Translations under genes and position numbers: made by a program
In this document: piece by piece, positions 41,532 through 54,034 of the stretch
Layout: each line of letters opens with the position of its first letter
How positions within the stretch are numbered: the first letter of the stretch is position 1
Origin: Chromera velia
Taxonomy: Eukaryota > Sar > Chromeraceae
Length of the DNA stretch: 64,000 nucleotides
Direction: 5' to 3'
NCBI GenBank assembly: GCA_018398765.1
Contig: JAHBMJ010000885.1
Coordinates: 126,001 to 190,000, forward strand
Notes under the pieces: generated by a model
Seen by the model: the letters and a program-made list of their open reading frames with translations, nothing else
Database searches by the model: none
Told to the model about the DNA's origin: nothing

Positions 41532-42575
41532 CGGGTTTGAGAGTAAAGATGAACTGAGGATTGCGTGATTAAGCGAGCATGTGACTAATTCCTCTTGTCG
41601 GCCTGTCTGTTTGACTTACTGAGGGAGTGAGAAAGGGTGTGTGGGTGTGACGAACGAATAACTTGGAGACTCAGGTGCGGCATTTGCTCTTGCCCTCTAA
41701 CCATCAATCGATGCATGGATAGTTGGCCACGCAGGGATAATCGCAGGGAGCTATAGAGAGACATGCAGTGAGACAGAGAGACTGCAATGCCAAGAGGCAT
41801 TCCAGGAACCACCAGCACAGGCAAAGCTGCAGTCCTTCCCCTTCCCCCCACACACGTACTCATAAAGGAACAGTAACGAAACACAGAAAGACAACACGGA
41901 CACTTGCAAGGATGTCGTCTTCCGCTTGCTCCACGTCTTCGGACCCAGGTCTGGTTTCCTCTTCCGCAAATACTGGGTAGAGGCCCGTTGCATAGAGGAC
42001 GAACGCGGAGAAGACCACTATTGCAAACACTGTCTCAGCGGTTTCGGGGCTGATCACTTTGCCTGCCCGTGATCCGACAGCCCCGACCAGCTTCTGCAGC
42101 TGCAGCCGGAACTTTTCGGACTTCGTGAGCTCTTTTGCGACTTCCTTTGTCTTCCCCCGCCAGAAAAAAATACTCGCAGCCATCAGCCCACTGCAAGAGC
42201 GGAAACAGAGAGGGAAACCTTTGTGTGCAGGAAAAGCAACCTCTGCATGTGTGAGAGAGCTGTGTGATGGCAAACCGACCTTTCCAGTTGCTTAGCGTTG
42301 CTCTTGTAGATTGGCGTCTCCTTCGGTATGTTGAGGGAGACAGAGGAAAGACATGGAAGTACGCGGACTCTTGCCTTTCCCCCACCCCGCGAGAAAAGAG
42401 GAGAAGCGGGAGGGAGAACATGCGAGCGTGGAGGTGTCAAACGGCTATGGAGGCAAGATGAAGACACGCGCCCTCCAGGCAGGCAAGGAGGAGTGAAGGC
42501 AACGGGCAAACCGACAAACAGCGAAGCAAACAACACACACGGAACCACACGCCAAAACTGAAATGCGTGCGCCAT
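32969..42575 (-). CDS. Plastid-targeted membrane protein with C-terminal rubredoxin-like zinc ribbon, about 20 exons
   Basis: Exon 1 (42280-42575) encodes a signal peptide (VVPCVLFASLFVGLPVAF) and then a Ser/Pro/Arg-rich basic stretch; the Phe after the predicted cleavage site is the classical red-plastid transit signal. Exon 2 (41904-42190) has a membrane helix (ETVFAIVVFSAFVLYATGLY). Further exons, partly approximate: 41786-41828, 41270-41368, 40648-40825, 40107-40228, 39432-39487, 39022-39067, 38630-38725, 38527-38585, 37887-37970, 37695-37757, 37213-37262, 36628-36856, 36130-36270, 35733-35866, 35101-35368, 34412-34548, 33986-34109, 33608-33700, 32969-33288. They encode mostly acidic, helical sequence. 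The end has paired CxxC motifs, YWECSECNRFRIF and PDFKCTTCGAPRHKLKKV, as in rubredoxin folds, then an acidic tail. One gene is inferred from strand, phases and absence of other starts; some small exons may be wrong and the family is not recognised. Confidence 0.6.
34553..34684 (+). repeat. Compound CA/GA microsatellite at an intron 3' end
   Basis: (CA)n(GA)n(CATA)n(CA)n(GA)n on the plus strand, so CT then GT on the sense strand of the minus gene. It ends directly before the TGCAG of the exon starting at 34548. Confidence 0.9.
37815..37855. other. Assembly gap (41 N) inside the minus-strand gene
   Basis: The gap is flanked on both sides by the same 25 bases (37790-37814 and 37856-37880, beginning CCCTCCCAACCGCG). 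This looks like two overlapping contig ends scaffolded without merging, so no sequence may actually be missing. It falls in an intron next to the exon at 37887-37970. Confidence 0.9.
40237..40327 (+). repeat. Compound CA/GA microsatellite at an intron 3' end
   Basis: (CA)n, CGCACGCACG, (CA)n, (GA)n on the plus strand; it lies a few bases upstream (in the gene's sense) of the exon ending near 40228, serving as its polypyrimidine tract. Confidence 0.9.
41447..41525 (+). repeat. CT/GT microsatellite
   Basis: (CT)n(GT)n on the plus strand within an intron of the minus-strand gene, i.e. in the orientation opposite to the usual splice-site-associated ones. Confidence 0.9.
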
Positions 42576-43184
42576 CTTTCAGGGACACCTACTCCATCAG
42601 AGGTTCAAGCACGAAAAAGAAGAGCGCATTATGACTGAGGAAAAGTCGTCTGGACAGAGTCTGACGGACTATATAGGGAAGAACATGGGAAGGACATCCG
42701 AAGACCGGTCATGACCGGTCCGACGGACCGACATGGACCGACGGACCGGTCGAAATGACTTGTTTGATCTCGTGGCGGCGCGGGCGCCCCCGCGCGCGGG
42801 GCGATCGCGGCGCCGCTCTCATGAATGACCACTTCATTCTAGAATCATTCTCTCAAGGCATTGGAGGCCCGTGCAGAGCTAGGATGGACCATTGATGATC
42901 GAATTCGACAAGCAGCAGACCTGGCAGGCCAGCCAAGCAAACTTCGCCTTGTCAATTACGTCAGGTATTGTGCGTTTTCGAGTGCGGGACAGCTCCGCTC
43001 TTTTCGTACGGACGATGGTGCACGAGCCTACTTTGATGTGGGGGCGATGTGTGCAACTGTTGCTCAGACAGTGAACTTTTTTGTGTGCATAAAGCGCTCA
43101 GCGGGGCCTGTGTGTCAGGTGTTCACATTCAGACGTTCCTGTATGTACTCATAACAAGCAGAGAAGTGTCAAGGTCGCCTGGCC
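42576..43184. promoter_or_regulatory. Divergent promoter region with a GACCGGTC palindrome cluster
   Basis: The 609 bp between the start codons of the plastid-protein gene (minus) and VPS54 (plus). Three copies of the palindrome GACCGGTC lie at 42703-42710, 42713-42720 and 42744-42751, with half-site-like CGGACCGA and TGGACCGA between them. A TATATAG lies at 42670-42676 on the side of the minus gene, and a GC-rich block with GCGCGCGGGGCG at 42778-42815. Clustered palindromes between divergent starts are a plausible shared binding site; this is inference. Confidence 0.45.
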
Positions 43185-45151
43185 ATGTCGTCATCGTTCG
43201 AAAGGACGAGGGGTAAGGTTGAAAGAAGCTTCATCAGTTTGGTTCCATGCGCACTGTTTGGTGAATCGTCCCCCCCCCTCTTTCATGCGGATGTCTGCAG
43301 GCCCCCCTTTCCCTCGGCACGGTCGGAGCTTTGGGAGCTTCTCCGGTGCGCAGGGGGACGGGGACGGAGATGGGCGGAAGCTGTTGAGTCTCTCTGAGAT
43401 CTTGAACTCACCTGGCTCCGAGTCTCTGAAGCTCTGGGATCTCTTTCAAGACACACTGAGACACCTGGAGATGTCCGACAGGGTGCAGGGGGGGGCGGGT
43501 GCGTCGGGAGCCGGGGGCGACCCGCTGGCTGCCGTCTCGCATGTTGGTAGTGGGATTACTATAGAGGACTTCAAACCATTCCTCTCGCACGTCGGCCAGG
43601 TCAGCAGCTCGAGACGGCGGGAAGGGAAGGGAAGTCCTAGGGGAAGTGGCCTCTGCGGTGCTTGTAGCGACCTCCAGTTTGTTTGTAAGTGAACCCATCA
43701 ATCATGTGTCTGCATACCACTGACTGCAGGAACTTGGCACCTTCGCGACCCTCCTCCCTCCCCAGGCCAGGGTCACACAGGGGCATGATGGCGTGCACAG
43801 AGGCCTCGCAGCGTCTCCTCTGGCGTCGGGGTTTGGCGCCGCCGCATCCTCTGCTATCAGCCCTGTGAGGCGCCTGCGGGGAAATGCCACTTCGCCCTCT
43901 CCTGGTGCTGGCCCGAGCTCCGGTTCTTCCTCTTCGTCTGCGTTTCCCTTCGTGAGTGTGCGGTCGCAAGTTGGCATGGGGACGGGCGCCGTGTCCCCTC
44001 TGCCCCCCAATCGGAGGGCTCCTCCAGGGGGGAGGGGGGAGAGGACCGTCGGGTCTGCATCTTTCCACACACTGCCGGTGCGACAACCGTCCGGGTCTGA
44101 CCTGGGCCCTTCGCCCTCTGCGAGAGGTCAGTTGATACATTCTTCTATTCTGGCTGTGGTTTGTATTCTCTCCTCATTTTCGACCATTGATTTTACCGAA
44201 CAGAATTATTTCTCCTCGGCTCGAAATCAGTCAGAGTGCATTCAAAAGGTGTTCGCTTTCCCGCATGTCGGTCAATTTGGCGGCCAGTGGGATGCTTCAG
44301 ACTGTTTCTCTCTTGCCTGCATGTGCGCTTCGATTGGTGAAGGATTTCTGGTTGTAGAAACGATGATTGCAACCACATTTTGGAGGAAACACCTGTCATT
44401 GAAAGTTTCGATGGCATATAGACTGTGAATTGACTCTGTCCCTTTCTTTCCAATTCCCCCCCTCTCTCTTGGTTTTGATTCCAAACTTTCTTGGTCTCTC
44501 CCTTCGCTGCCTACATAGAAGCTTTAGCAGTCTCCCTTTCCGCAACGTCGGTTCCCTCTCCTCCTCTGTGTTTTCTGTCCTCTCTTTCCGTCTCTGTCTC
44601 TGTCCACTCAGCACTGAAGGAAGCTGTTTGAATCACACTGCAAGCACACATTTGCTTCCCTGCTCTTCCACCCACCATTACTCCCCTCCCTCTCGCTGTC
44701 GCGCGTGCGTGGGACGATACACACAAACACACACAAAGCGGCATGACGTCCGTGCAGGCCATTCTGATGCGTCCCACACCTTTAAAGTGGTACCTCAGAC
44801 GTATTTCAGAGAAGACTTTGAAATCTCAAAGTAAGTCGACAGAGAGCAGAGCCGAGGGAGAAAGGACAGAGGAAGAGCTTGTCAAGCTGGAAAAATGAGC
44901 TGACGATCTGTGAGCATAGGGAGGTGGTGCGCGATGCGACGATGGAGAGATGGATGGATAGAAGGATTGTTTTTTTTCTCTTCGCCTCTTCTTCTTGCGT
45001 TCTTTTGTTTCTTTGTTGAACCACAAAGTCTTTCCTACCCTGCTCAGTGTCCCTTCTGAAGATCGGGTGCATGGTGGGTGAATTGCCTGCTTATCCGAGC
45101 AATGCTTCCCTCTTACCCCTCACTGCTCTCTCTCTCTCTCTCTCTGCGCGC

Positions 45152-45182
<31 letters not shown>

Positions 45183-45640
45183 TGCGTGTGTGAAATCAGG
45201 CATTCGATCTTCAAGCAGCCGTTGAAAGCCGCAGTCGTGCAGCAAGAGAAGGTGGGCATGCATGCACTCAGCTGGCGGGTTCTTGTACTATTGGGTATGG
45301 AGCTTTCGAGGGGTGGGGAGAGTGAAGGGGAATACAGTGAACGGAAAAGAGGCGGAGGAGCGAAGTGACGGCAGAGACATGAACCAGAAAGTGGAGAAAG
45401 GCGATCTTTCTCTCTAGTCTTCTCTCCTCCACCCTCCCTTTCCTTCTTCCGTCCATGCTGCCCGCCCTTCTTTTTGTTGTGGTCCTTCTTTGTATTGTGA
45501 GAAGTCGTCCCATTCCATCTCTTTTTTCTCCCTTCAAGAAAGAAACGTTTTTTTTTTTTGGTCTGGATTGTGCTTACTTTCTTCCTCGCTTCTTTTGACC
45601 TTCCGGCTGGACTTCGCTGTATCTCTTCCTCTGCCCTGAC

Positions 45641-45683
<43 letters not shown>

Positions 45684-46026
45684 TGTGTATGAATGTTGAT
45701 TGCAGTTGACTGCCGACCTGGACCTGATCGAGGTCGCCCTTTTCGAACAGATTCGAGACAGGTTCCAGCCGTTGATGGCGGCAGTTGGGGACTTAGAGCA
45801 GAAACAGAAGGACGTCAAGGAGTCCCTTGAAGCAGCATCCAAACTTAGGTCGGTCGGCTAGTCGGTCGGTTGGGGCGAGACTGTTGTTGCCTTTCATATT
45901 TCTCTGCGTACTCATATTCAGCGAAGCAAAGAATCAGAACACAAACACTGGATGGATTCCTTCTGCATGCAGGAGCAAGGGAACTTTATTGAAGTTCCTT
46001 TCTGCTCGCTTTCGTGTCTTCCTGTC

Positions 46027-46079
<53 letters not shown>

Positions 46080-48580
46080 TGCAGAGAGGAGCTCCGAGTT
46101 TGGACAGAAGTGAAAGTGACACGACGTCTTCGTCTGGCTGCACTTGCACGGTCGGTGGGCTGGTTGGGTGGGAGGGTGATTAGGCTCTTCTTCAGTCTTT
46201 GTCTTGCGTATCCTCTTTCTCTCTCGCTTTCTCCATGTGTTGCGTTTTGCTCGTGTGGAGGCCTGTATGAATGCTTACCCCGGTGGTGATGTTTCGCCGA
46301 CGTTTTTTTTTTTCTGTTTTTTTGGTTTTTTGTGCTCTGTGTCCAAGTAAGAGTGAACAAAAAAATGCTTAGCGTCTGAGAAAAGACCAGAGGGTTGGGG
46401 GGGGCGGGTAGGGAAAAGCTTCTGAGGGTGTCATATCAAATGATCAATTCCATTATTTCTCTCAGCTATCGTCTTGTTACTTCATTTTATATCTCTGTCT
46501 CTTTAAGAAGAAGAAAAGGAAAAAGAAAGAGACATGCAGTCTGTCTCCTTGCCTTCCTGTCTCTGAATTGCAGTCGACGAGAGCGCATTGCGACCCTTTG
46601 CCGTCTCGCCCAGTCACTACACACTGTGCGGCAACTCAGGCCAACCCTGCAACTTCTCGTAAGCTCGCAGGTCAGGAGAGTGACTCATTACAGGTGAAGG
46701 AAAAGGCCTTTGTCTGGCTTTGCTTATTGGGGTTTCCAGTTTGAAGAAAAACAGCTCATCTTCCTACGACCTCCTTCGTATCTTGTCAAATGTGTGTCAT
46801 ACCTTTTTGTCTGTGTGATTCAATTGCATTCTACTCATTCCTCCCTCCTTTCTTTCTTTTTCAGGACTTTCCAACGGCCCTCCAACTTCTCTCTTCCTCC
46901 AGCACTGTGCTCTCACAGCAGCTGAAGGGAGTGAAGCTGGCGGCATCTTTTGAGAGACAGATAGAAGGTCCGTCTCTGTCTGTCTGTTTCCTTCCTGGCC
47001 CGTCTCGGCTTGTCAGGATGTGCAGTGGAAAGATCGAGAAGGAAGGAACGACGGACAAATGGAAAGAAGAGATGAAGTGTGTTGGTGGGGCACGAAGAGA
47101 TTCTGACAGTTGCACGGGCGCAGGAACATCTGTCCGATCCCTTCTGTCTGCATTTTCTTCTGTTTCATCCTTCATGCTGACCTTGGGCAGATTCGTGCAG
47201 CGTCTCCAGATAAATCGTGTCTCTCCTTTTTGCCACACATACATAGTGTGCGTAGGTGTGCGTAGTAGACTCGTGGTACGGCCTCAGAGGAGCCCTGCAG
47301 GAAGCGAGCGAGAGATTAAGATTTCTCGATCGGTGTCTTGTCCTGTCGTGCCTTCCTGATGCAATGGATGATGCCTGCCTGCATGGTTGTGCGAACGAAT
47401 CCTGCAGAGGTGGTAGAGAACTTGGACCAGATGCTGGAGACAGATTTCGTCTTGAAGACCCGACCAGTACTGAACACAGAGGGGTCGCCTGTGAGACCGC
47501 CTCTCGAAGCTCCCCCAACAAGTCCTGTCTCGGGCTGGGAGTGGGGGTGGGCAGCGGCCTCGGTTGTGTTGGAGAACGATGAAGTTCGCTGCCCTTGTTG
47601 GTGTTCCACTAGGGTGTCTGATCTCTCTCTTGATTCCAGGTTGCCGAGATTCTGTGAGGCACCGGCATGTCTCTCAGTCTGCGCAACAGGAAACCCGAGA
47701 ACGTCGGGAACGGTCGCTCTAGATTGTGAAAAGTTGCAGAGGCTCCTGTTAGGTCTCCGGGGTCGTCGGCTAGTTCAGCAGAGTCTCCTTGCTTCGCGTG
47801 ATGTTATCTTGAGGCAGACACGCAAAGCGCTGCGCAATGTCGCGGCGAGGCGGTGTCTGATGTTGAGAGGTCAGCAGCGCAGACAGAAAACGAGGGGCCT
47901 TGGAGGGTCCCCCCGGCGGTCGGGGACGGGGACCGAAACTTCAGCAGATCCAACTGACGTTGGTGGTGCAAGTGAACAGGGGGGGGCGGCGGGAGGGGAC
48001 GCAGATGGAGAGGGGGATGGTGAAGGCGAAGCAGAAGGAGACGAGGGGGAGGGAGGGGGGGAGAAGCTGACGGCTGTGAATGTGGGTAGTGAGGTACTCC
48101 GCCTTCCGACTGATGCCTTCCTTTCCTTGTGGGCGTCTTTGCTTGGGTACACTCTGTCTGTAGCGAGACGGTATGAAGGTCTGGCAGGGTGTGTAGTGTC
48201 GTCGCTGTGTCAGGCAGCTGCAGAGAACATCCGAGCGTCAGTTGTTGCGTCAGCAGAGGGACGAGGGGCAAAGGTACAAGGTCCCCCCCCCCACCAGGAG
48301 ATTTTGGGAGTCTGCATGGCAGGGGTCGACATGTTCAGGTCCGCTGATCTGATCCTGAATCACCTTCTGTCTCGGTGTGTGGGGGTGTTGACGGGAAGGC
48401 AGCCGTCTCTGGGTACCGCTCCTTCGTCTTCCTCTTCTGACGGTCTGGAAGAGGAAGGGCCGAGGGGATCGGGGGAAGAAGAGTTTGAAGGCTCAGGACA
48501 ACAGGAGAGAGCACGAAAGGAATTCTCTCAAATATTTTCAATGACGGAAGTGGTCAGCAAACAGCTTCTCTCCGCACCGC

Positions 48581-48657
<77 letters not shown>

Positions 48658-51029
48658 CCCGTGCGTGAGTGACAAAGACAGAGTAAGTGAGTCATTGTCT
48701 GCGTTTCCTATCTCTCCTCCTTCTCTTCCTCTCTCTCGCCATTATTCCTTTCTTTCCCTTCGTTTCTCTTCCTAACCATCCTAAGTAACCCTCCGAGCGT
48801 TTGAAGGTATGCGTGCTTTCCTTTCCTTTTCTTCGGTAGCAACCTTCACTACTCCCCTTGTTCCCCCCCCCCCATACACGTCCCTCCCTTCCTCCCCTGT
48901 GTCTGATGCCCTCCCCCCTCCCCCTCGAGGGTCATGCCTGCAGGCCCTCGACGGTGCCAGAGCGATCCTCGAGAAGACCCGGTGCTCCGTTCTCGTGGCG
49001 GCAGAGAGTCAGTCAGTGGGGGGGTGGGCAGGATTGATTAAGATCACTTTTTCCTAGGTGTCAATTTTCCAGCCTTCTTACCGTTCACCATCGATTTGCT
49101 ATACGGCATTTTACTCTTTTGGTGAATCTCTTCAAAGTTACCTCAAACAGAGAAAGTGGAGACGGAAGATATTTCCTTCAGGGGTGCTCGCTTCCTGACT
49201 GATTTTGTACTTGATCTTTTCTTGCTCTGCTGCTTGTATCTGCGCTTTCCTTCCTTCTGCAGCTCTGTTGAATTCGCGTCCCGACCTGTGGGAGGGGGAG
49301 GCAAAGACTCTGGAGACGGGGGAGAGTGGGCCGAAGGACGCAGGGACAAATTCTGTGGGCGGCCCCGGCACTCCGGGAAGTCTCGCAGGGTTTCCTTCTC
49401 CCTCCCGGACTCTGGGGGGTGAGTCGCCTGGCAGCTCTGGGCGCAGTGCTGCTGCTGTTGCAGCTGCTGGGAGTAGTGGGGTTGGGAGGGACCCTTTTGG
49501 AGACGCCAAGAGGAGGGCTAGGGAGGCCCTGTATGCGGGGCTGGGGACGGACGGGGGCCCTGGGGGGGGGGCGAAGGGGTCGACAGCCGCGGGAGGCACC
49601 CTGCGCGTCCATCTCTATGACACCGCAAAGAGTCAGTCAGTCAGTCAGCCCTTACATTTCTTCCATCAGGGGGCGGCAGGGAAGGAGAACTAACTCGACT
49701 CTTGTTTGGGTTGGTTTGGGCCTCTTTCTTTTCAACAGAATCAGCGTGTCTGTTGCTTTTTTGTGGCATCTTTGTGGCTTTGCCATCGCGAAACGGCGAC
49801 GTACGCTGATTTGTACCCAGGCTTCTGTGCCGGCTCGCTACATTGTGTGCTCTTTTGTTCGCTCCTTTTTTTCTGTGCAGAACGTTTGCATCCGATTTTG
49901 AACACTGGAAGTTAGTGAAAAGGAAAGGAGATGCTGCGGTGCTTTTTTTTCTGCATACATAACTTCAATTCTTCAGCAAACAGTTGAGAGGCTGCCTTTT
50001 GATCAGTACTGGATGGGGTGCATTTGTCTCCCTTCCTTCCACACTCACTGAGCTTCGTTTTCAGAGCCTGTCGAGGAATTTCATCTGCTGAGCAATCAGT
50101 TGAAACAATGTTCATTGTAGTTCTTCTGAATTGTTTTTCTCCCTCCCTCCCTCCCTGCATCCATGCAGATCTCCTTGAGGAGTTTCATCAGTCCCGGGTG
50201 GCTTCGCTCTCTCTCCTGCTAAGCGAAGAAAGGTGGGAACGTGTGGAGATCCCGTCAGGATTCTCCGGCGTTCTCGCGCCTCTCGTGAGCCCCCCCTCAA
50301 CGTCCTCCTCTTCCAAGCCTGCAGCGGCAGGGGCAGGGGTAGCTGGGCATTCCGCGGGTGTAAGCGGCAGGGAGGGAGAGGGAGACGGAAAAGCTTCTAA
50401 GAGCTTCCGTGAATTTCGGAGTTGGATCTCCTCTCTCCCGTCTTCTTCTTCCTGCCCCTCTGCTTCATCAGCTTCCCCTCACATAGGACAGAGCGCAGAA
50501 GGAGAAGAAGAGCCCCCCAGCTCCTCCTCCTCGTCGGCTGCGTCTGCAGCAGAGACTTCCTCGGCCTCCAGGGCTGAGGTTTCTTTTATTGCTGAGGGAC
50601 CGGGAAAGCAAATTGGGATTTGCCTGGTGCCTGGGGTGGGGGAGGGGCCTGATGGTCCTTTCGACAGGGGGAACGGGGGGGAAGGGGGGCCGTCTGTGAT
50701 TGATCCTGGGGACGGGGGGGGAACAGGGGGGGGGAAGGGGGCCGTTTTCCTTCCTGTCAGTGCCGCCCTTGCACTGATCCAAACAGCACGGGAATATTGG
50801 GATTTTGCAGGGTCAGTCGGACAGCTGTTGGTGTCTTTGTGTTGAGTTTGGCCATCCTTTTTGCCTCTCCATGTGCTTGTCGGGTGACCCTGCGGTTGTT
50901 TGTTTCTCCATCTCATCTGCATGTCCTTGTCACGCAGAGAAGGAAGGACATTTTTACTCTCTTGTCTCAGGCTAGTGGAATCGTGAAGGGAAATGGGAGG
51001 CAGGACAGAACGAACAGTCTGTGTATTGC

Positions 51030-51061
<32 letters not shown>

Positions 51062-54034
51062 CTGTCTGTGTGTGTGTGTGTGTGTGTGTGTCTGTGGTGG
51101 CCGTGCGCTTGTGGGTAACGGGGGAGGTTTGCATGCCTGCATACAAAACAGATTTGGTTCCAGTTTGCGGTTTTCTTGAGTTTCTCACACAGATGGATAG
51201 GACACGGCATTCGCGGATGTGCGTGTGTCTACCTGTGCATCTGTGTACACTTGCGTGAACTGTTTTGGTGCAGTTTGTTCCCGTGTGTAGTCGGGGAGAC
51301 ACTACAACGTCTCCTTCACTTGTTTAAACTCTTCAATAAGCTGACCCTCCAACTTGTGCTGGGAGGCGGGGCAGTCGCCCAAAGAGATAGAGACAGAGAA
51401 GGGGGGGCAGGGACGCAGGGGAGACTGAAACGCATCACTGCACAAAACTTGGCGGTGTGTTCCCAAAGTCTCGGCTTGCTAGCCTCCCTCCTTCCGAAAC
51501 TTCACCCCGCCTTCTCTGTGCCTTTACGAGCTGAGAGAAGGAGGTTGCGGATTGTGGAGGAGAGACTCGGGAGCATCAGAGCGCACGTCACCGCAGTGGC
51601 AAGAGGAGGTTCTGCTGGGTCGTTGGGAAGAAAGGTAGAGGGGCAGGGAAGCGAGGAGACGGGGGGAGATCTCCTTGCAGGTTTCTCTGCTGAGCTTGGG
51701 GGTGTGGCTCTGGAGTTCGAGGAGCATCGAAGCAAGGTAGGTCTGTTTGTTTGTTTGTTCTTCTTTCGAGGAGGGGCGTGGAGTTACGAGTTGCAAGATT
51801 GTGCAGTGCTTTTCACCTATGAAGTTTCAGGGATTTATTTTTATTTCTCCTGGAAGACAGGAATTCAGCAAGCGTCTATAAACCTTCCGGTCGAGAAGGA
51901 AGGATGCACGGTGCTCGCTGGACAGGCGGTTGCGAGTGTGTTGAAACAAAACCATTGTCTCTTCTTTTCTGAAAGGAGGGCAAAAGCGCTCTGAGAAGGT
52001 GCAAGCTAAGGCTTCTGAATGAAAAAAGGTTTCTTTCTGACATTGCGGCCAAGAATTTGTTCACGTCTTTGTGTCTTTGTTCTTCCTTCACTTTCGAGGC
52101 AGGTTCTCCAAAAACTGGCTGATCTGCTCGTGGAGCGGTGGGAGTTCCACTCGAACAAGTGGCTCATCGTTCACCCCCATCTCCTTCCCTCCACTCTCTC
52201 CGATGGCGAAGTTGTGCAAGTCCGGGTGGCGGTGGTGGGGGGGGAGAGGCACTCTGGTGCCTTGGAGAATGGAGGAACCTCTCATGAGGCAGAGACGGAG
52301 AGCCATGTGGAGCTCCCGCCGCCGCATTCCTTTGTGACGGCTTTTGCGAAGGATGCCTCTGCAATGCATAAGGTAGGTCTGACTGCTGAATGACCAACTG
52401 TTGTATTGGGGTGTGTGCGCTCAGTGCCTGTAGAATTAGACAACGGGGGGGCAGACTCAGAAAGGCCTATGAATTCAACCACGTATCCATCTGTAGGTAC
52501 AACCATCGATCCATTCTGTCTGTCTTGCTATCAATCAATCAAGCGCCAGCACCAGCAGACGTCCCAGGTCTCATTCGACTGTCTGTCTCTTGCGACAGGC
52601 TAAGCATGTAAAACAACTTTCGTTTTAGCAGCTGTAGTCGTCCAGTCAGGCTGTGAAAACTCTTGAGAGTCAACGAAAGAGGCTCCTGCATCCTTCTGTT
52701 CATCCTGGCAGGCCTCTTCTGTCAGATGATTTTTTGTGTTCGTTGTTCTCATCATTGTCTGACCTTTCTTCGACTGGAGCATGCAGGTCCTTTCGAAGAA
52801 CCTCCCAGCCCCCCAACTCCGGGGGGTCTTCATGAGGGCCTTCCACGAGATGTCCCAAAGACTCGAGTCGGCGTTTGCCTCTGAGAGAGAGCGTCTGGAG
52901 AGTCTTCGTGGGGGGAATCAGACCTCCTCTGCTTGTGCAGAGACGGGGGATAGAGAAAGAGAAAGAGAGGTAACAGAAAGAGAGAGAGTCGACAGGTCGG
53001 CATCGGTCCCTGTGGCCGAGTCGGGGGGACCTCTTCTCTCTCCCTCAGCCAAGACGACAAGCACTCACGTTAGTGCGAGTGCAGCTGCAGGAGGCGGAGG
53101 GGGAGCACGTCATGTCCGTCCCGTGTCTCCTGCCGTCTCTGCCTCTGCATCACAACCCGCACCCTCTCCGTCACCACCCCCGTCTCCTGCAGCTGTGCAT
53201 CCCTCAGGGGGAGTGCCACCGCCCTCTGTCAGCTCTGAGAAGATGATGGAAGGCAGCACTGCTGATGCAAATGAGAAGGAGCGAGAGAGCGCTCCTGAAA
53301 CTTCGGGAGATGAAAAGCGAAGGGATGAGGAGAAGAAAGAGAAAGAAGAGAAGGAAAAGGGAGGGGGAGGGAGGTTCCGAATGAATTTTGCAGATTATAA
53401 GTTCCCTCAACTAGCATGGAGACGGGAAAAGGACAAGGGGGAAAAGGAACAGCAGGCAGATCCGGTTGCCGCCTCTGGTCCGCGAAGGTCTCTTCCGGGA
53501 GGGGAGGATCCGGAGGGAGCAGCTGAGAAGGAGGGAGAGGGACAACCGAGACTCCGATTGAAGTCTTTGGATACAGGAAGATATGCCGCAGATGTTGCGC
53601 ATTTATATCTGTCGCTTTCACAAACTCTTCTGTCACAAAGCAGAGGCTCAGGAACGCTCCTGCGCACTCCTCTGGAGAATTTTATCTCGGACATTCTAGC
53701 GACCTTTGTCGGAGAAGCAGCGGCGATTGCCGCAGCATCTTCATCGTTTACAGACGTGGACGAGAGAGCAGACGGCGAAGAGGGGGGAGCCTTCCCGATG
53801 GGGCGGGAGCTCCGAGAAGAAATCCTTCGGGCAGCTCTCACAGCCGCTCAGGCAGAACAACAGCAGCACGAGGGTGTAGAAGCAGAGGGTGCTGTACTGA
53901 GTGAGCAGCGTGGGGAAGGAGTATCCTCGGTGTACATGCCAGGAGAAATCGGCGGGGCAGAAAGCTTGTTGAGCCCACCGTGTTATAAGGTGGTCAAGGC
54001 TGTGACCCTGGTCGTCCCATTTGCATGTCGGTAA
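43185..54034 (+). CDS. VPS54: GARP complex subunit VPS54, about 16 exons
   Basis: VPS54 tethers endosome-derived vesicles at the trans-Golgi with VPS51/52/53. Exons: 43185-43212, 43301-43599, 43730-44126, 44758-44830, 45200-45251, 45706-45848, 46085-46150, 46574-46670, 46865-46967, 47408 to about 48552, 48944-49007, about 49262-49632, 50169 to about 50806, 51274-51737, 52104-52372, 52787-54034. Phases agree from exon 1 to 10. N-terminal part: VVPQTYFREDFEISK, LTADLDLIEVALFEQIRDRF and a coiled-coil block (KQKDVKESLEAASKLR). The C-terminal VPS54 domain is diagnostic: EEFHQSRVASLSLLLSEERW, LLHLFKLFNKLTLQLVLGGG, RITAQNLAVCSQSLGLLASL, ERWEFHSNKWLIVHPHLLPS. Large Gly/Ser/Glu-rich inserts (exons 3, 10, 12, 13 and last) make it longer than usual. 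Several introns end in (CT)n(GT)n. Exon 10 may hide a further intron, and one small exon near 49880 is uncertain. Ends in TAA. Confidence 0.85.
45125..45190 (+). repeat. CT/CG/GT microsatellite at an intron 3' end of VPS54
   Basis: (CT)n(GC)n(GT)n immediately upstream of AATCAG|GCATTC, the acceptor of exon 5. Similar arrays precede exon 6 (45644-45690) and exon 7 (46030-46080). Confidence 0.92.

Noticed and set aside
47804-48271. Minus-strand Pro/Leu-rich frame
   Set aside because: Antisense to the Glu/Gly-rich insert of VPS54 exon 10; composition is a mirror of it.
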